Part shown: positions 34,886 to 48,700 of the stretch, piece by piece | Layout: each line of letters opens with the position of its first letter | Numbering within the stretch: the first letter of the stretch is position 1 | Assembly: GCA_030077755.1 (NCBI GenBank) | Contig: JAQJZZ010000013.1 | Coordinates: forward strand, 1,240,001-1,304,000 | Reading direction: 5' to 3' | Source of the DNA: Filosporella fistucella | Taxonomy: Eukaryota; Ascomycota; Leotiomycetes; Helotiales | Length of the DNA stretch: 64,000 nt | Translations under genes and position numbers: made by a program | Notes under the pieces: generated by a model | Databases searched by the model: none | What the model was told of the DNA's origin: nothing | What the model saw: only the letters and a program-made list of their open reading frames with translations

Positions 34886-36459
34886 CTCCAGCTCCATAGT
34901 GGTGGGTTGGTAGGTGAGTATGATTGATGATCAGAGTGCTGTCTGTGTCGGAGTATTGATAAGTTGAGCAAGCGAATGGAGATTCTCAGATCCCGTTTCC
35001 TCTACGCCGCCGTATGTGTATGAGCCCACCTACATTCCACCGAGTGGTGTCATTAAATTAGCGTCTCGTGTACTTTGTATGAGTGAAATCAATTTGCCCT
35101 CTTCATGCGCGGTGCTCAAGGCCATCGAAAGTCGTCTGCTGTTGCAGTGCGAACCCATTACAGACTGGGAAAGTTTCCACTAATGAGAATCATGTCGTTG
35201 TTTCTTTGTCTCTTACCTCTAACACTAAATATGATGCACTATTTGTTAAGATACTGTGCTGCGAGCGGTGCCTCGCACATCACTTCATAAAGGCACTAAG
35301 TGAAACGCTAAAATCAAATGGAATGTGCAAAGTATGTTGAAGCCATTTTCGGTACCACTGTATTCCAAATTACATTTGTGCGATGGTCTCAAATAGAAGA
35401 GACACAGGTCTTGCTTGACTGGAGAGTCCCAGAGTTAAGTGAGAGCGAGGAAGGATTATGCCGTGAGGTTATGGTTATTTGAAGATGTTTGTTTAGTTTT
35501 GGGAATCTAGGTGTTGCATTTTGGATTGTTTGGGATGTAGTAGATCATCCTTACTGCAGCTTTGATGGCACCACAGAGTATAATCTGATGCTACCTGGAG
35601 ATAGTTAAAAGTTGGGTACTCCCCGTGTCCATATATTGGGCTGTAAATCCTGCGCCAACAATTACATCTCCAATACTCATGAGTTTGATCTGAAGTCTGA
35701 ATTTGGAGGTTCGTCCAGTCCTACCGTTCACGGTCTTCAAGGCAATAATCAATTAGGAGAACCTATTGGCTTTCACCAATGACTAAGACGTTAACGCTTC
35801 TCGGAGCAATCACCTTTGGTTAGTTTTCTTGGCACAGCAGAAGTTCAAGTTTCGGTTTCATATGCTGCTGGACATATCAGAGTTGAGGTCTTCGTTTTGA
35901 TCGCGGCCGTAACGTGTCAAACAAAGGTAAATTTCTCCAGCCTCATTGTCTCGAATCGGATAGACACCGTCCGATCGTTAGCTTCGACCTGAATTTTTTT
36001 CAAACAGCCAGCCCACCTGCGACTTCTTCCCATCACAACCCATTCCCATCGCAACCCTTTCCCACCATAACCTCTTTTCTCCTTCTCTTACCCTTTGTAT
36101 AACGTCAAGTCCAAATATAATCCCACAGGTTGGGATTTGGGACTTTTCGAACGAATTTCAACGGAACTACATTTTAACGGGCGAAACGCCATCAAACAAG
36201 ATTGTCAACAGCAGCCACGTCAAGTAAGCATCTTGCATCCAGCCCTCAGTACAGCAATCATAGACTAATTTCAGACTTAGGGGTGGGCAGAACCAATCTG
36301 CAATTTGGTTTTGTGTACGAAACTGCTCTTTCTTTCTGCACAACCGCGACTTGTTACCATCGATGCCATCAACTTTTACCTTCACCTAAAATTTACGGAT
36401 CCATTACTCTCATAATTCTGTCGTAGGATTGAACCACATCGTATCTCTTCATCATCGTG
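34886..36459. other. Intergenic stretch between coronin and the sacsin-like gene
   Basis: About 1.6 kb with only short open frames. The final 500 bases are pyrimidine-rich (35990-36110), consistent with a fungal promoter/leader. Confidence 0.45.
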
Positions 36460-39400
36460 ATGGTGGTACAACCTGTCGCGCAACGTGCGCAGCGCCAATC
36501 GTTGACCACGGCCATCAAGAACATATGTCGCGAGTATCCAGCTGGTGGCACTGTCCTTCGTGAACTTCTGCAGAATGCAGATGATGCTGGCGCAACAGAA
36601 GTGGTATGCTTCTCCTTTCTTGTGACCTTTCAATTCACTGACCTCACTTTCAGCGTTTCGTTCTTGATGAAAACACATATCCAAGTGACACCCTACAGCA
36701 CCCCATATGCGCAAAGTATCAGGGCCCAGCTCTCCTTGCTTTCAACAATGCTCTCTTCACTGAAAATGATTTCGAAAACATTTCAAGGATGGGAGACTCT
36801 AGCAAGATTGATGATGGCTCTAAGACTGGAAGATTTGGACGTGGGTTCAATTCTGTAAGTGTAATTAAGATACCGCTACAAGTACCTCTCTGATATGATA
36901 GGTGTACAACTGGACCGATTCACCCGCTATCTTGTCCAGGGACCGCTTCTGCATCTTGGACCCTCATGAAGAGTGGTCGGAGGGTGGTCCAGTCTATGAC
37001 TTTGTGGAAGCCGCTAATGATCTCGCAATCCAAAACCACCTAGCAGCATTCAGTGCATTCTTGACAAATCCCAAGGAAGCCTTAGAAGGCACGATTATTC
37101 GAGTCCCATTACGCACGGAAGAGCATGCAAAGGTGAGCAAGATTAGCAGTAGGACAACGACCGCCGCAGATATTGACAACGTCTTCGAAAGCTTCGTTGA
37201 CGAGTTTGGACACAATGGATTGCTATTTATGAGAAATGTCGAAAAGTTGAGCTTGTCATCTAGCAGACATTCGATGAGTATGGAGATGCACGAACGCACT
37301 GTTATTCGAACGTATGACTGCCTCCCCACCCTTCTGCTGTTAATGTTACTTATGATAAAAAGGCACAAGATGAAGATTCGTGACGCAGTCAAGCGTGCTT
37401 TGCGGGACCCAAACTACTCTTTTGACCATTCCTTTGAAGCTACGATGATGTATGAGAAATCGGGAGTGTCAACACCCACTAAATTCATGATCCATCATCA
37501 AATTCTTGGTGGGGTCAAGAGTCCCGAGCTTCAACGATGGTTGATTGAGCAGAAGACCATTCCTTGGGTCTCAATAGCCGCAAAAGTTCCTGTAAGTGTC
37601 GCCAACTCCATAGCCCGAGCTTACACTCATATTTTTCAGATGTCATCGTCGGAGATGGGCTCCATGTTCACCGTTCTTCCTCTACCCATCACGTCTGGTC
37701 AGCTCGTGCATGTCCACGGAATGTTTGCTCTCAAGCCTGACAGAGCATCATTCGTTTTCAACGATTCTACTGATCAAGACAAATGCCCATGGAGATGGAA
37801 CCAATGGCTCTTGGAAAAAGCAATTCCATCATGCTGGACTCAGCTCCTCTCGTTTCTGGCCAGGTTATTGCCAGATAAAGTGCCTTTCGAGCGATGGCCA
37901 CAACTCGTTGGTGATAGTCAAGCCTTGAGTGGGGCAGCAGATTTTGTTCTCGCGAGAATCGAAGAGCGTTCGCTCCCTTTATGGTACACCAGAATTGGTT
38001 ATAAGACCTCCAAAGAAGGTTTGCTTGCCACAATCAAATTGTCAACAGAACTTAGTAATGCTCTTTACGAAGCAGGCGTACCAGTTGTCTCCGTCCCCCA
38101 GCAGTATCTCTCTCGATGCAGAAAGATCTTCAAGGACCGTATATTCTCTTCTCAGACACTGTGCCAGGTTCTCAGGGCAAACAGCTCGAGTATGCAGAAC
38201 TTGAGCGATACGTATAGGTTACGTATCCTGGAATATGTGCTCTCTGATTCTAGATTCAATGGCTATGGCGGAATCGAAATTTTCCCTTTCACGGATGGTA
38301 CCTTTGGTTCTGTCGGAGTGGGACGTACTGCGTTCGTAGCTCGTGATGAATCCGAAGATTTTCTCTTCCAGCTGGACACGACTCAAAACATAGATCTCAA
38401 GAAGCTTTCGGTAAAGTGCCGAGAGTATTTATTGCAAGAATGCAAGAAAAAAACAGTACATCCTTCAATACAGTACCGGGCAGCCAGCTCGTTGAAATCC
38501 TATGCCATGAACATGGTGTTCGCAAGCATTCCTCAAGAACATGAAATGGTTGAACTCACCGAAGATCAAATCAAATTTGTCTCTAATTCCATTTCTTGGA
38601 TGATCGACCGGGGAATTGACATCACTGATGCGGACATATCATGCCTGTGGCTTCTCCCTTTGAGCAATCAGAAGTATCGGAAGGTCAAGGCTGAGACAAC
38701 AATCTACATTGCTCCTAAAGGGGATGTAGGAACCTTGATGACCAATTTCGACAAGAAATTTTCCTCAAAGAAGTGTCCACTCCTTCTCACTAGCTCATCC
38801 GAGCCACACGCTCGATTTTTGGATCCCTTGTCACGCAAACCAAAGGTCATGGTGGATCTACGAATCAAGGATGCCAGTGACCCTCCAGAATTTCTCACCT
38901 GGCTTCACGAAACTTCAGCCGTAGGTGATTCAGCAAGCGACGAAGAGAGAAAACAAGTAGCCGAGGCCGTTTTTTCAGCCCTTCCCCGAAGTATATCAGT
39001 CGCAAAAAAAACCTTAATCAAGAGCCAGGTAATGGGATTGAAGATCTTTTGCTGCTTCTCTGGCAGAGAGGGTGCCAACAAGTGGTGAGTAATTACTCTA
39101 GATCTCTAACTTGTCACCTACAACTAATTCTTTGCAGGAAATTTGTCAAGTCCTGGACAAATCTAAGCACGGAAGGTAAGTTTATTGGTCTTAGCGATTG
39201 CGAATCCCCGCTACCGAGTATTTCTGGTGCTCATTTCTTGGTCGCACGACCGGGACAGGCAGTCCATCAATTACTTGAGAAGCTCGAGCTTGCAACATGT
39301 CTTGGATTTGTAGATGTACTTCAAGATTGTCTTGTGCCAGCCTGGAAAGCTGGCGAACACCAGAACTGGGGCAATGTTTGCAAGGAGGAGATGGCAATGT

Positions 39401-42400
39401 GCATCTTGAAACATTTCGGGACGTTCTCATATGCTACCCAAAACAAAATTCGAGACATCGCCGTGGTACCAGTATCGATGCTAGACGGCCAAGATACAAC
39501 AAAATTTGCCACAGCATCAAGCCTTGTTGACCGAGATTCGAAAGATCTTATGCAACTTTACTTCAAGGACGAGGAGGTCCTTCCTAAGCAAAGCTTCTTC
39601 ACCAAGCACAACGCAGTTCTGAAAGTTTGTGGTTTAAAGTCTACGATAGACGAGGCTGTCGTGCGGGACCGAGTCAGTTGCTATGGGAGTGGGAAGTATG
39701 CATCAGAAGATGTAATGAACAAGGCGAAGATGTTATTGAAATGCAATGTTCGCTGGACAACACCTGTCGCAGATTGGACAGGATCTGACTTGCGAAGTCT
39801 TTCATGGCTGCCGGCCCAATCGCCCGAGAAGAAATTAGTTCTCCAGAGCGCGAGTCAATGTCGACCCCGCGAAGATGAGATACTTTGTGGGTCGCAGAAA
39901 CTCATTCTCGCAGTTTCAATCTCCAAGTCTTGGGTAGAGCGACTTGGTATGGATACAGTATTGCCCACTCAAGTCGTGTTATCCCAGCTAAAATTCGGCC
40001 TCAAGAATAATGATGGGAAAATCGTCAACAAAGTTTTGGAATACATTGAGCAGAATCGTCTTTCAAAAAGCTTGACTCAGGATCTAAAGCGTGTTACTTG
40101 CGTTAAAGCTAGCAATGGATTTTTTCTACCTCCATCACTTGCTTTCATCCCTTCAACGACAGCGCTTCAGAGCTATGACCGTCTGCAACCTTATATCTCC
40201 AATGTTGAGCATCAATTCTGGGGAGACCATGGAGTTCTCCTCCGAAAGTTTGGCGTACGAGACGAATTAGAGCTCTCTGATCTGCTGTATATTCAGAGCC
40301 AAATTGACTCGAAGCCTGTTCTTGATGATGCGGATGTTGCAGTTGCCATTGGAATTCTACACTGGGCATGTAAGTTTCCGAGGGATGAATTGGGGCAACT
40401 GAAAGTCGTCACCACAACCCGACAGCTCGTTCCAATCAGCCAAGTCACTTATGATGATTTGGGCGGTTTGAAGCCGAAAGGACAAGTTCACATTGCTCAT
40501 TCCGACATCGCGCCGAATGATATCCGCCTTCTTGAAATAGTCGGTCTTCGAGATCAGATGATCAAGGGCATGTTGGAGATCGAAGATGATGAAGAGGATG
40601 AGGAATTTGACCAGCGCGAAGAGGTTACTACACGCATCGCCGATACCTTGGATCGCTACCCGGTTGAGTCCACATTCCGCGAGTACCTTGCTAATGCGGA
40701 TGATGCTACCAATTCTTCTGAAATTAATTGGCGCTTCGATGACCGCACGCATACACTAGAGGGCCTCCTTACACCTGACATGAAAGCATTTCAAGGTCCG
40801 GCATTACTAGTACACAATGATGCGGGTATGTGTATTTAAGCTATTATTAGTTTTTGTATTTTGCTAACAACTGCTAGTTTTCTCTGAAAAGGACTGGAAA
40901 GGCTTCAAAAATGTAGGAGAGGGAAGCAAAGCAGAGGATCGAACCACGATCGGGCAATTTGGTCGGGGGTCTCAAACAATGTATCATTGGACGGATGTTC
41001 CTATGATAGTATCGGGGAAGTGGCTGCTGATACTGGAGTAAGTTTTCCGGTCGTAATTGGGGTTAAATTGCTAATTAATACAACAGCCCTCAGCAACATT
41101 CGTTGCCCAGGAAAGGTTCCGGTAAGCGCATGAGAGGAGTCAAGCTATTATTAAGCAAGGTCAGAGAGCCGTGTGGAGGACAGCTTGCGCCATTCGAAGG
41201 ACTGTGGGAGTACACTCGAAATCTCGACTCGTATCCTGGAACCATTTTTCGATTTCCGTTGAGATCTGCGGCACACACTTCCATCATCGGAGAGAATAGA
41301 AAGAGCATAAATGGGATTGAAATTCATAAGTTGATGAATGATTATTTCGACGAGGCACGAATTTCCCTTCTCTTTCTACGAAAAATCAAGAAAATCTCTT
41401 TCGATGTTTATGGGAGAGATACAGGATGGGCCATTAGCCGAAATGATACCCTGGATGATGGTATCAAGTCGTTCTCCCAGCAAGTTGTTTGTTCTGTATC
41501 TAAACATATGGAGCCCAAACTGGAGGTGAAAGGCAAGGACAAGTGGTGGGTGGCGATCGAAGATCTAGAACCGGACCACAGCTATCTTCCAGAGCTCTCA
41601 AGAAGAAAAATGAAAGCAATCGAATGTGGTATGGCTGCTTTATTTTTCACAGACATCGAAAATGGAAATCTCCTGGTCAAGGAGCCGAGCATGTTTGCAG
41701 CACTTCCGTTACAGGTCGCATCAGATTTACCCATCTATATTCACGCCACTTTTTCTCTCTCTGGAGATCGAAGATCTATTGCGATAGACGAAAATGACAT
41801 TCAATCTCATGGGCCAAAATGGAACCGATATCTTCTTCAGAAGGAGCTGCCGGATTTGTATCTGTCATTCTTGGAAACACTTGGTGGGCATGTTCGACAA
41901 GATGTCTTCAAATTCTTTCCTCAAATGGAACCACCGAAAAGAAGCTGCGCGGAGCTTATTTGTGCATCGTTCTGGACGCAACTTCCAAGTAGTGGCCAGT
42001 CACTTTTCCCAAAGGCGAGACTCAACTCGAACCAATCTCAGCGCACTCGAGAGAAAAATCTCCTTCTAAGAGAAGCAATTTTTGACCTGATGAAAGAACA
42101 GGATTCTGACACGCTTGCTCCTTTCTTGTTAAAATTAGGTGTCAACTTGGTTCGCGGTATTCCAGGAGAACTCAAAAGACACCTGCAAGATATATCCAAA
42201 AAGTCACAGGCACATATTGTGACGGGAGCGTTCCTTCGACAGCTGTTAAAGAAAGAGGAAGCAAAAAAATATCTACAAGAAAATACGACTACAAAGAAGG
42301 CTCTCTTCGACATGCTGCTAAAGTATGCAGTTCCAAATGCTGCTGAATATCACGAATTTAACGGTTGCCACATCATCCCTCTTGAGGATGGAAGCCTGGG

Positions 42401-45026
42401 AACATTGAAGTACTCGGCGTCAGATCAGCCTCAAACCCCCGACTTCTTCCTAGCTACGGAATCAGAGATAGAGCTTTTCGATTTTGCTGCAAGATACTTG
42501 TCCGACTTAAGCTGTTGGTCTAAATCTCAAGGTTGGATCAGCACTGGCAAGTTTAACATTCAGCGACTGAAGATTCAAAATGCGATTGGACTGTTGCAAT
42601 GGAAGACCACTGTAGGTGTACCCACGGATGAGTCTGATCAGTGGCTCAAAATTTTTTGGAGCTACTGGAATAGAAGTCAAGATGCCTCCCACTCTTCTTC
42701 AAACTTGAACAGCTCAGATCTGCCCATATTTCGAGCTGTACGTGATGGCACTCCATATTACGTCTCTCCAAAGCAGTACTTCGAGCTACCAGCAGTAGTT
42801 GAGCCTTGCTACGTCAGCCATAAGGCAATGTGTGATCACATTCCTGGGCTCTATCGATTTGACAGAAATTTCATGCCAAGATATCTCACAGAAAATGCGA
42901 AGTCGTTCCAAAAAGACAAGTCTTTTCACGGCTTTATTCGGGCATTGAAGCTACTTGCAGGAGGCCGTGCTGAAATCACATCATTTATAGTCACCAACTT
43001 CGAACAGAAAGACTTGGAGGTAAGCCTTCCACTGAGTATTGTGGGTTATGAAATATGATAATGAGGTGTCGTCTTATGCACAGCTACTGATTCGAAATGA
43101 CAGGAAATTCGAGACTTAGTAATTTCACGAAAGTTTACAGAACTTGAACCAAGCCAATATGAGGAACTAATCGAGGATCTCAAAGGAGTCCCGCTATGGC
43201 CCTCATTTAAGCCTAACACTCAGAATGCTCTTTTGGCAGCTGGGTCTGCGCTACTGGCAGCAGACGAACAAATTTTGATGCCGTGGATGAAGCAAGCCGA
43301 GAGCTTCATATGCCCTGCGTTTGCTTCAGTCGATCGCAACAAGCAGTTCTTAAATCAGCTGAGAATTCGCCAAGTATCGAGGGAGACCCTTTTGACTCAG
43401 TACATAGTCCCACTCCCAGCAAAATGGAATGCAGAAGACTGGCACGGCTTCAAACGTCTTCTAGAGACTCTTTCAGAGTGGTCTCAGAAATCAATCCTTC
43501 CTCGGGTTGTTATACAGACCCTGAAAGTCAATGCCTTTGCACCGAACGGGTTTATGCAGTTCAAGGAGCCAGGTGAACTTTTTGACCACGAGGATGGTAC
43601 ATTCAAGGCTGCTTTTACGCGCCAAGAAGAATCCAGGATGCTTCACAAGGATTTGAGGCAGCATCGACCCCTTTGGCAGAAACTGGGACTCCGTCATCGC
43701 AACACATTCACTGGCTTTTTTACCAGTACGAATGATTACGTACAGTGTCTCCATGAACTCAGCAAACGTCTTGAGGGCACATCATTTGTCCAAGATCCAA
43801 ATCTTGCGCGTGATAGTTTGATTGTCTTGTCTCCTTTGACTACTCCTAGTGCTGTCATCAACCCCTTCACAGATGGAGATTGGACCACAATCGGATTCAT
43901 TAAAGTCTTTCGATCGAAGACCAATCTCAACGACGAGACACCATACAGACGGGCTGATATGGATTCAGTTGCAGAGGGCAAAAAGTGTCTCAATCTTTCC
44001 GAGATCATCCTCCCCGAGCATTTGGACGTATGCTGGAGTCAAACGCCGTTCCCTGTTCATCAGCCCACGGCAGCTGTTCTTAGCAAATTTAAAAGCAAAG
44101 GACAACCTTCCCCGTCAACCATATGGCTTCATTTGTTGCATTTGAAGAACCTAGCCCCTAGACTTAAACTCTTCGAGCTCAGCGACTTCCTCAACGACTT
44201 GAGGGCAACTTATGCTTATCTTCAAGAACGCTTAGATGAAAGCAAATGCACATTCAACCTTTATACCGAGCCAATTTGGCTGAATATCGAGTCCTGGGAT
44301 CATCACAGATTGCTACTGGAAAACGTCAGGGCTGATTGGCTAGGACTTGATAGTCTTGTTTTGTCAAGTTCCTGTGATGCTGGAAATCTTAAGGCGGTCA
44401 AGCCAGGACTTATGCAGTTCGAAAACTTATTGAGACGACTTGAGTGTACCTCTGTCATCTACCCGACAGTCACGCGGCCCCAGATTAAATCTGCCATATC
44501 AACCATGAATGGACTGCGGAAGATGAGGGCAGACTCCAAGATGGTAGATATCAAATTTCTTACCGAAGGTAAGACGATCTCCGCCCACCGGATCATTTTG
44601 ATGTCAGTGTCTTCCTTTTTTATGAGTCAATTTGGAGGAGACTGGAAGAAGGAAGACATCATTGATTATGACGGATTCCTCTCTTACAATACAATTTATA
44701 CCATGATTGAATTTGCCTATGAGGGCGAAGTAGATTGGCAGTCTATGGAGATAGTCGAGAGTGACGGCGCAGTGACGAGAGCTGAAAAGCTGGATTTGCT
44801 TCTAGATATCTGCAAGGGAGGTGACTTCTGGCTCATGCCAGCTTTGAAGTCGCAGGCTGAAGATAAGATTCTCGCTGCAGGAAAGCTGGCTATCAACCTT
44901 GAAAACGTCGAAAGTGTCAAGGAATCTGCAGAGCTAGCTAACGCGAAGGAGGTGGAGAAGACCTGCGAAGAATTCATCCTGAGGAATCGTGATGCGGTAG
45001 CAAAAGCACAAGCTGCAAGCTCTTAG
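36460..45026 (+). CDS. Giant sacsin-like protein with two HSP90-like ATPase modules and a C-terminal BTB domain
   Basis: The protein has 2,727 residues in eight exons: 36460-36603, 36654-36854, 36902-37591, 37640-39084, 39138-40825, 40878-41037, 41087-43019 and 43104-45026. The sum is a multiple of three and every junction matches in phase. Residues 1-250 form a sacsin-type HSP90-like (GHKL) domain: [14 protein letters not shown] is the N box and [19 protein letters not shown] the glycine motif. A second, more divergent module lies near 1335-1600 ([41 protein letters not shown]). The C-terminus carries a BTB/POZ domain (about 2561-2680; [20 protein letters not shown]). Sacsin is a co-chaperone-like protein; BTB domains often bind cullin-3. 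A protein quality-control or ubiquitin-adaptor role is inference. Only 117 bases separate it from the convergent neighbour. Confidence 0.9.
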
Positions 45027-45143
45027 AAATTGCGGTACGGTGTATTCAAGGAAGGGTTTTTTGTAAGATTACACATAATATTAATATGTTTAGATACCAG
45101 AACTCCATTACTTGTATATTATCATTACTATTTTGTGTGGTTA

Positions 45144-47263
45144 CTACAATGCCTTCGTGGTACCTGGCAACAACTGCACTCCATTCAGATCACTAACAAC
45201 CGTGACCGAAACAGGCTTAAAAACACTCTTTTGTGTCAAACTCCACACCCCGACCGACACCTTCTTCATATTAAAACTCTTCCCATCAATAATAGCAGTC
45301 ATCTTCAGCCCCGCTCCTGTGGGCAACACCAGTGTTGTGTGTACATTCAATTGCAACACCCCTCCTAACGAACCACTAGGTGTAGATACCCACGTAAAGG
45401 TATCAATGATAGGATGATCGACAGATACTTTATCTTCTGTTACTACCACCGTACTCGTAGCCGTTGTTCCAGTCGGAATATGCTTGACAGTGATTTGAAA
45501 CGTGCGGGCAACGGTATCTGGATTATTCGCACTGAGAGTAGGCACAGAGAATTGGACTGTATTTGTGTTTGCGCCCGCTAGTGTGATACCTGTCTTTGGT
45601 CCAGAGAGGAGAATCCAGGTGTATTGCAAGTCTGCCGCGGGATAGGCAGCTGGTGTTATAGCTTGGAGCGTTACTTGACTTCCTGCTCGCACAAGTTGAT
45701 CTGGTCCCGCGCTGACGGTAAGTGGAGGCAGAGGGTTTGACGTTGGAGTTGTGGACGCGGTTGTAACGACAGTGGAGAAAGTTGACGAAGCAGCTGCTGA
45801 GCTGCTTGTTGAACTTGGTTTGGGGATGAAATCTGGGCAGACACTCTTTGGCACTGGAGCTGTTTGTCCTGGCCATGGTTTGAGCTGTTTAAACACAAAC
45901 CCATCCTTATCTGGTCCGAAACCATGGGCAAGAGGTTGTATATCCTTGAATTCCAAAGGAGGAGGGGAAAGTCCTGGGGTTGTAACTTCGGGGAATACCC
46001 ACTCGAGGACAGGTTGCACGAATTGGCCGGCAAGGATATTGTCTGTCGTATTCTTGGTCCCAGATCCAACTGTAATGCGATAATTACGTGTCCATTCACC
46101 TAATGGCTGAGCAGCTGATTCGAATTTCCAGCGAGCACGAAGTCCGACAGCGGGTTCGGTGAATGCGAATCCGATTAGACGATCACTTGTGCTGCCTGTA
46201 CATGGGTCTACATCTATAGCCCAGATGGTGATGGTTTGTGATGGGTCGGTGGTAAAGCCGATGAACTGTATTGTTAGTGAGAATGCGGCAATAGGAGGGG
46301 GCTAGATACTTACTCTTGAACGTGCACTCTCAAGGCCTATATTAGTGGGGTCAATAATACCGATGAGTGCGGCCTCCACACGAATAAAAGCTGGTACTAC
46401 ACCGGGTTGAGTGAAGATACCAATGTTGACGACAAGTGAGTAGCAGATGATTTCGGAGCCGACTTTGATGCCTGAATAGGTGACGAAATCTCCTGGCTTG
46501 ATTGGAGCCATATGGAGGGGATCAGGGACGAAGCTGGAGAGTCAGTGAAACTTTAATGTATAAGCTGGAACGGAACTGACTAATTGTTTGGATTCGGAAC
46601 ATTGGTAGGTCTATTCGATTGAGGACATTTAGTATCCGCATCTGAGCGTGGGACACACATTGGAAAACCTCCAAAACTCGTGATACTTGGGTTCTGATCA
46701 TCGGCAGTGAACAAAGGGATGTTGGTGTATCCACTACTATAGACTCCATTTGGGTCATTGATACGAATAGTAGGACCATTGACGATTTTGATCGCTCCAT
46801 CGAAGGATAGACTCTCAACAATTCCTTGAGATGCTTGAGCAAATGATTGAGCAATGTGCATCTGCCCCGCAATTATTACCCCGTCGACTATATTTCCATT
46901 GACCTAAGATGCTGAGCAAGATGTACGAATGTCTCGGATGATATACATACAGCGACCTCATTTGCTGGAGTACCAGCCCGATCTCCAGCCACGAAGTCCT
47001 TGAATGGTACCTGAGCTGCAGGAAACTCCACAAGCAAGTTATCTGGAATGAGGATATTGAAGCCATTGATTTGAACAAAACCGCCAGAATTGAATGCACT
47101 TTGATTGTTCACTGATACACTGCAACCATGTAAGTAAGTTATAGTAGGTCTAAGTTAGTAATGAAACATACCCGTCAAGAAACCCAGAAACAGCAAAAGG
47201 AGTCGAAACAGCATCCACAATTGCCAGGGCCGCAAGGCTGACGATAAGATCTAAGAAATACAT
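45144..47263 (-). CDS. Large secreted protein with C-terminal PKD-like domain
   Basis: The protein has 641 residues in five exons (47263-47172, 47119-46951, 46903-46581, 46533-46314, 46265-45144), all junctions matching. The start MYFLDLIVSLAALAIVDA is a signal peptide. The N-terminal 400 residues form a beta-rich domain with few cysteines (INGFNILIPDNLLVEFPA, SGYTNIPLFTADDQNPS, GGFPMCVPRSD). A serine/threonine linker follows, then an Ig-like module near 480-570 (VSAGPDQLVRAGSQVTL, YTWILLSGPKTGITL) typical of PKD-type folds. I know this architecture from conserved fungal secreted proteins of unknown function, but I do not recognise an enzymatic signature. Likely a wall or extracellular-matrix protein. 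Confidence 0.8.
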
Positions 47264-48700
47264 ATTGCGCGAGAAATAGCAGAATTTTTGCAAGAGAACG
47301 TCGGGTAGAAGCTACAAAAGTCACAGAAAATAAATTGCATTCTCAAGGGTCAAATTAATCAATTGCGGAGTACTCTCCACAATATCACCGATCTCGAAGG
47401 ATCTTCAAAGCTTCAAGCCACGAATTTCTTTTTTCTAGCACGGGACATACCAAGTTCGAGGCAATACAACGTACTCGACCGTGCCGTCTGCACCAGAACC
47501 TATTCACTACCAAGAAGAGGGGGATCAGCTCACGACGCAGAAAACCTAGAACAACGCAATATGCATGATTAATGGTCCCGTCTCTCCTCTCACAACCACA
47601 ATATCAAAATCTGCATCCACACTCGAGACTTCCTTTCAGCTTCTGTCACTCAAAATAAACCGATACGAGGAAGCGTCCGAACATTGTCAACGACGGCCAA
47701 CGGGTACAGACTTGGCGCAGTCGAGAAGGGAAAGCCAAGAGGAACAACAAATGAGGCGGCAGCAATATGTCAGCGTTATTGGTGGTGTGATGTGGTGTCC
47801 AGATCCTCTGAGAGGACTAAAAGTAAGCTTATTGCGCCAAGCGAGTCAATATTTCAGCCGCGAGATGCTTTGGGATTTAGGGCGGGGAATTGAGCTGTTT
47901 TTGGGTTGGAACTGTGTATTGAAATTAAGGCCATGGAAAATCAGTGACAGATTGGGGCCGCTTTATAGGCCGCGATTTCAAGAGCGGAAAAACAACTGTG
48001 TGGGTTTCGCTTAAAAAGGGGGCGTTTTTCTCCGTTGCCGTTAGATTTGGTGATGGGTGAAGGCCGATGCCTGCATGTTCTTTGTAAAAAGGAGTTAAAT
48101 TATGAGTCGGAGAGAGCCACTTTGCTTCTATGTGTTTGAGAAGCGGAGAAAAGAAAAGTGTGGGGAAACATTGCAAGTGAGAAGCTGTCCGAGACACCAG
48201 CTACGGCCCTGGTCATCTCCACGAAGAAAACTGTCCGAGACCGAATCCTGCAGACCGCAAACTTCGCCACAGGACCGAGAACCTGCATCGAAGGCCCAGG
48301 ACACGGGGAAAATGTCACTGCTACCACCCGGAAATACATAACAGCAAGGACATAATGTCGGCAACTAAGACATTCTGACTTTCCAGAGTACCACAACCCT
48401 GCGTGATCCCCAACAGCTGGTCTACAAGGCTGTCCAGACACTCGTCGAATTGCCTCGAGACCCTTGAAGGCTTGCTCTGACATATATCGCCAGCAAATCC
48501 GAGTGGCCAAGATCTTTGCCTGCGGATGCACCGAGAGCATGATAACATGAACAGCCATGGCAGCCGTGGCCATGTGGGTGATGGATGATAATATGTTATA
48601 ATAGTCTGTACCTGTACCTGTCAGCCAGGTACATATTTCATCTCCAGAAACTTAAATCGATTCTCGAGTACCATTTGTGATTCAAACATATCACGTGAAG
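47264..48700. other. Divergent intergenic region, no gene supported
   Basis: About 1.4 kb between the secreted-protein and peroxidase starts. Minus-strand open frames at 48100-48573 contain a somewhat protein-like patch but lack domain features or a splice chain. Confidence 0.45.

Noticed and set aside
48100..48573. 157-codon minus-strand open frame upstream of the peroxidase
   Set aside because: Another minus frame in the same place looks just as protein-like; neither has domain features, start context or introns I can support.
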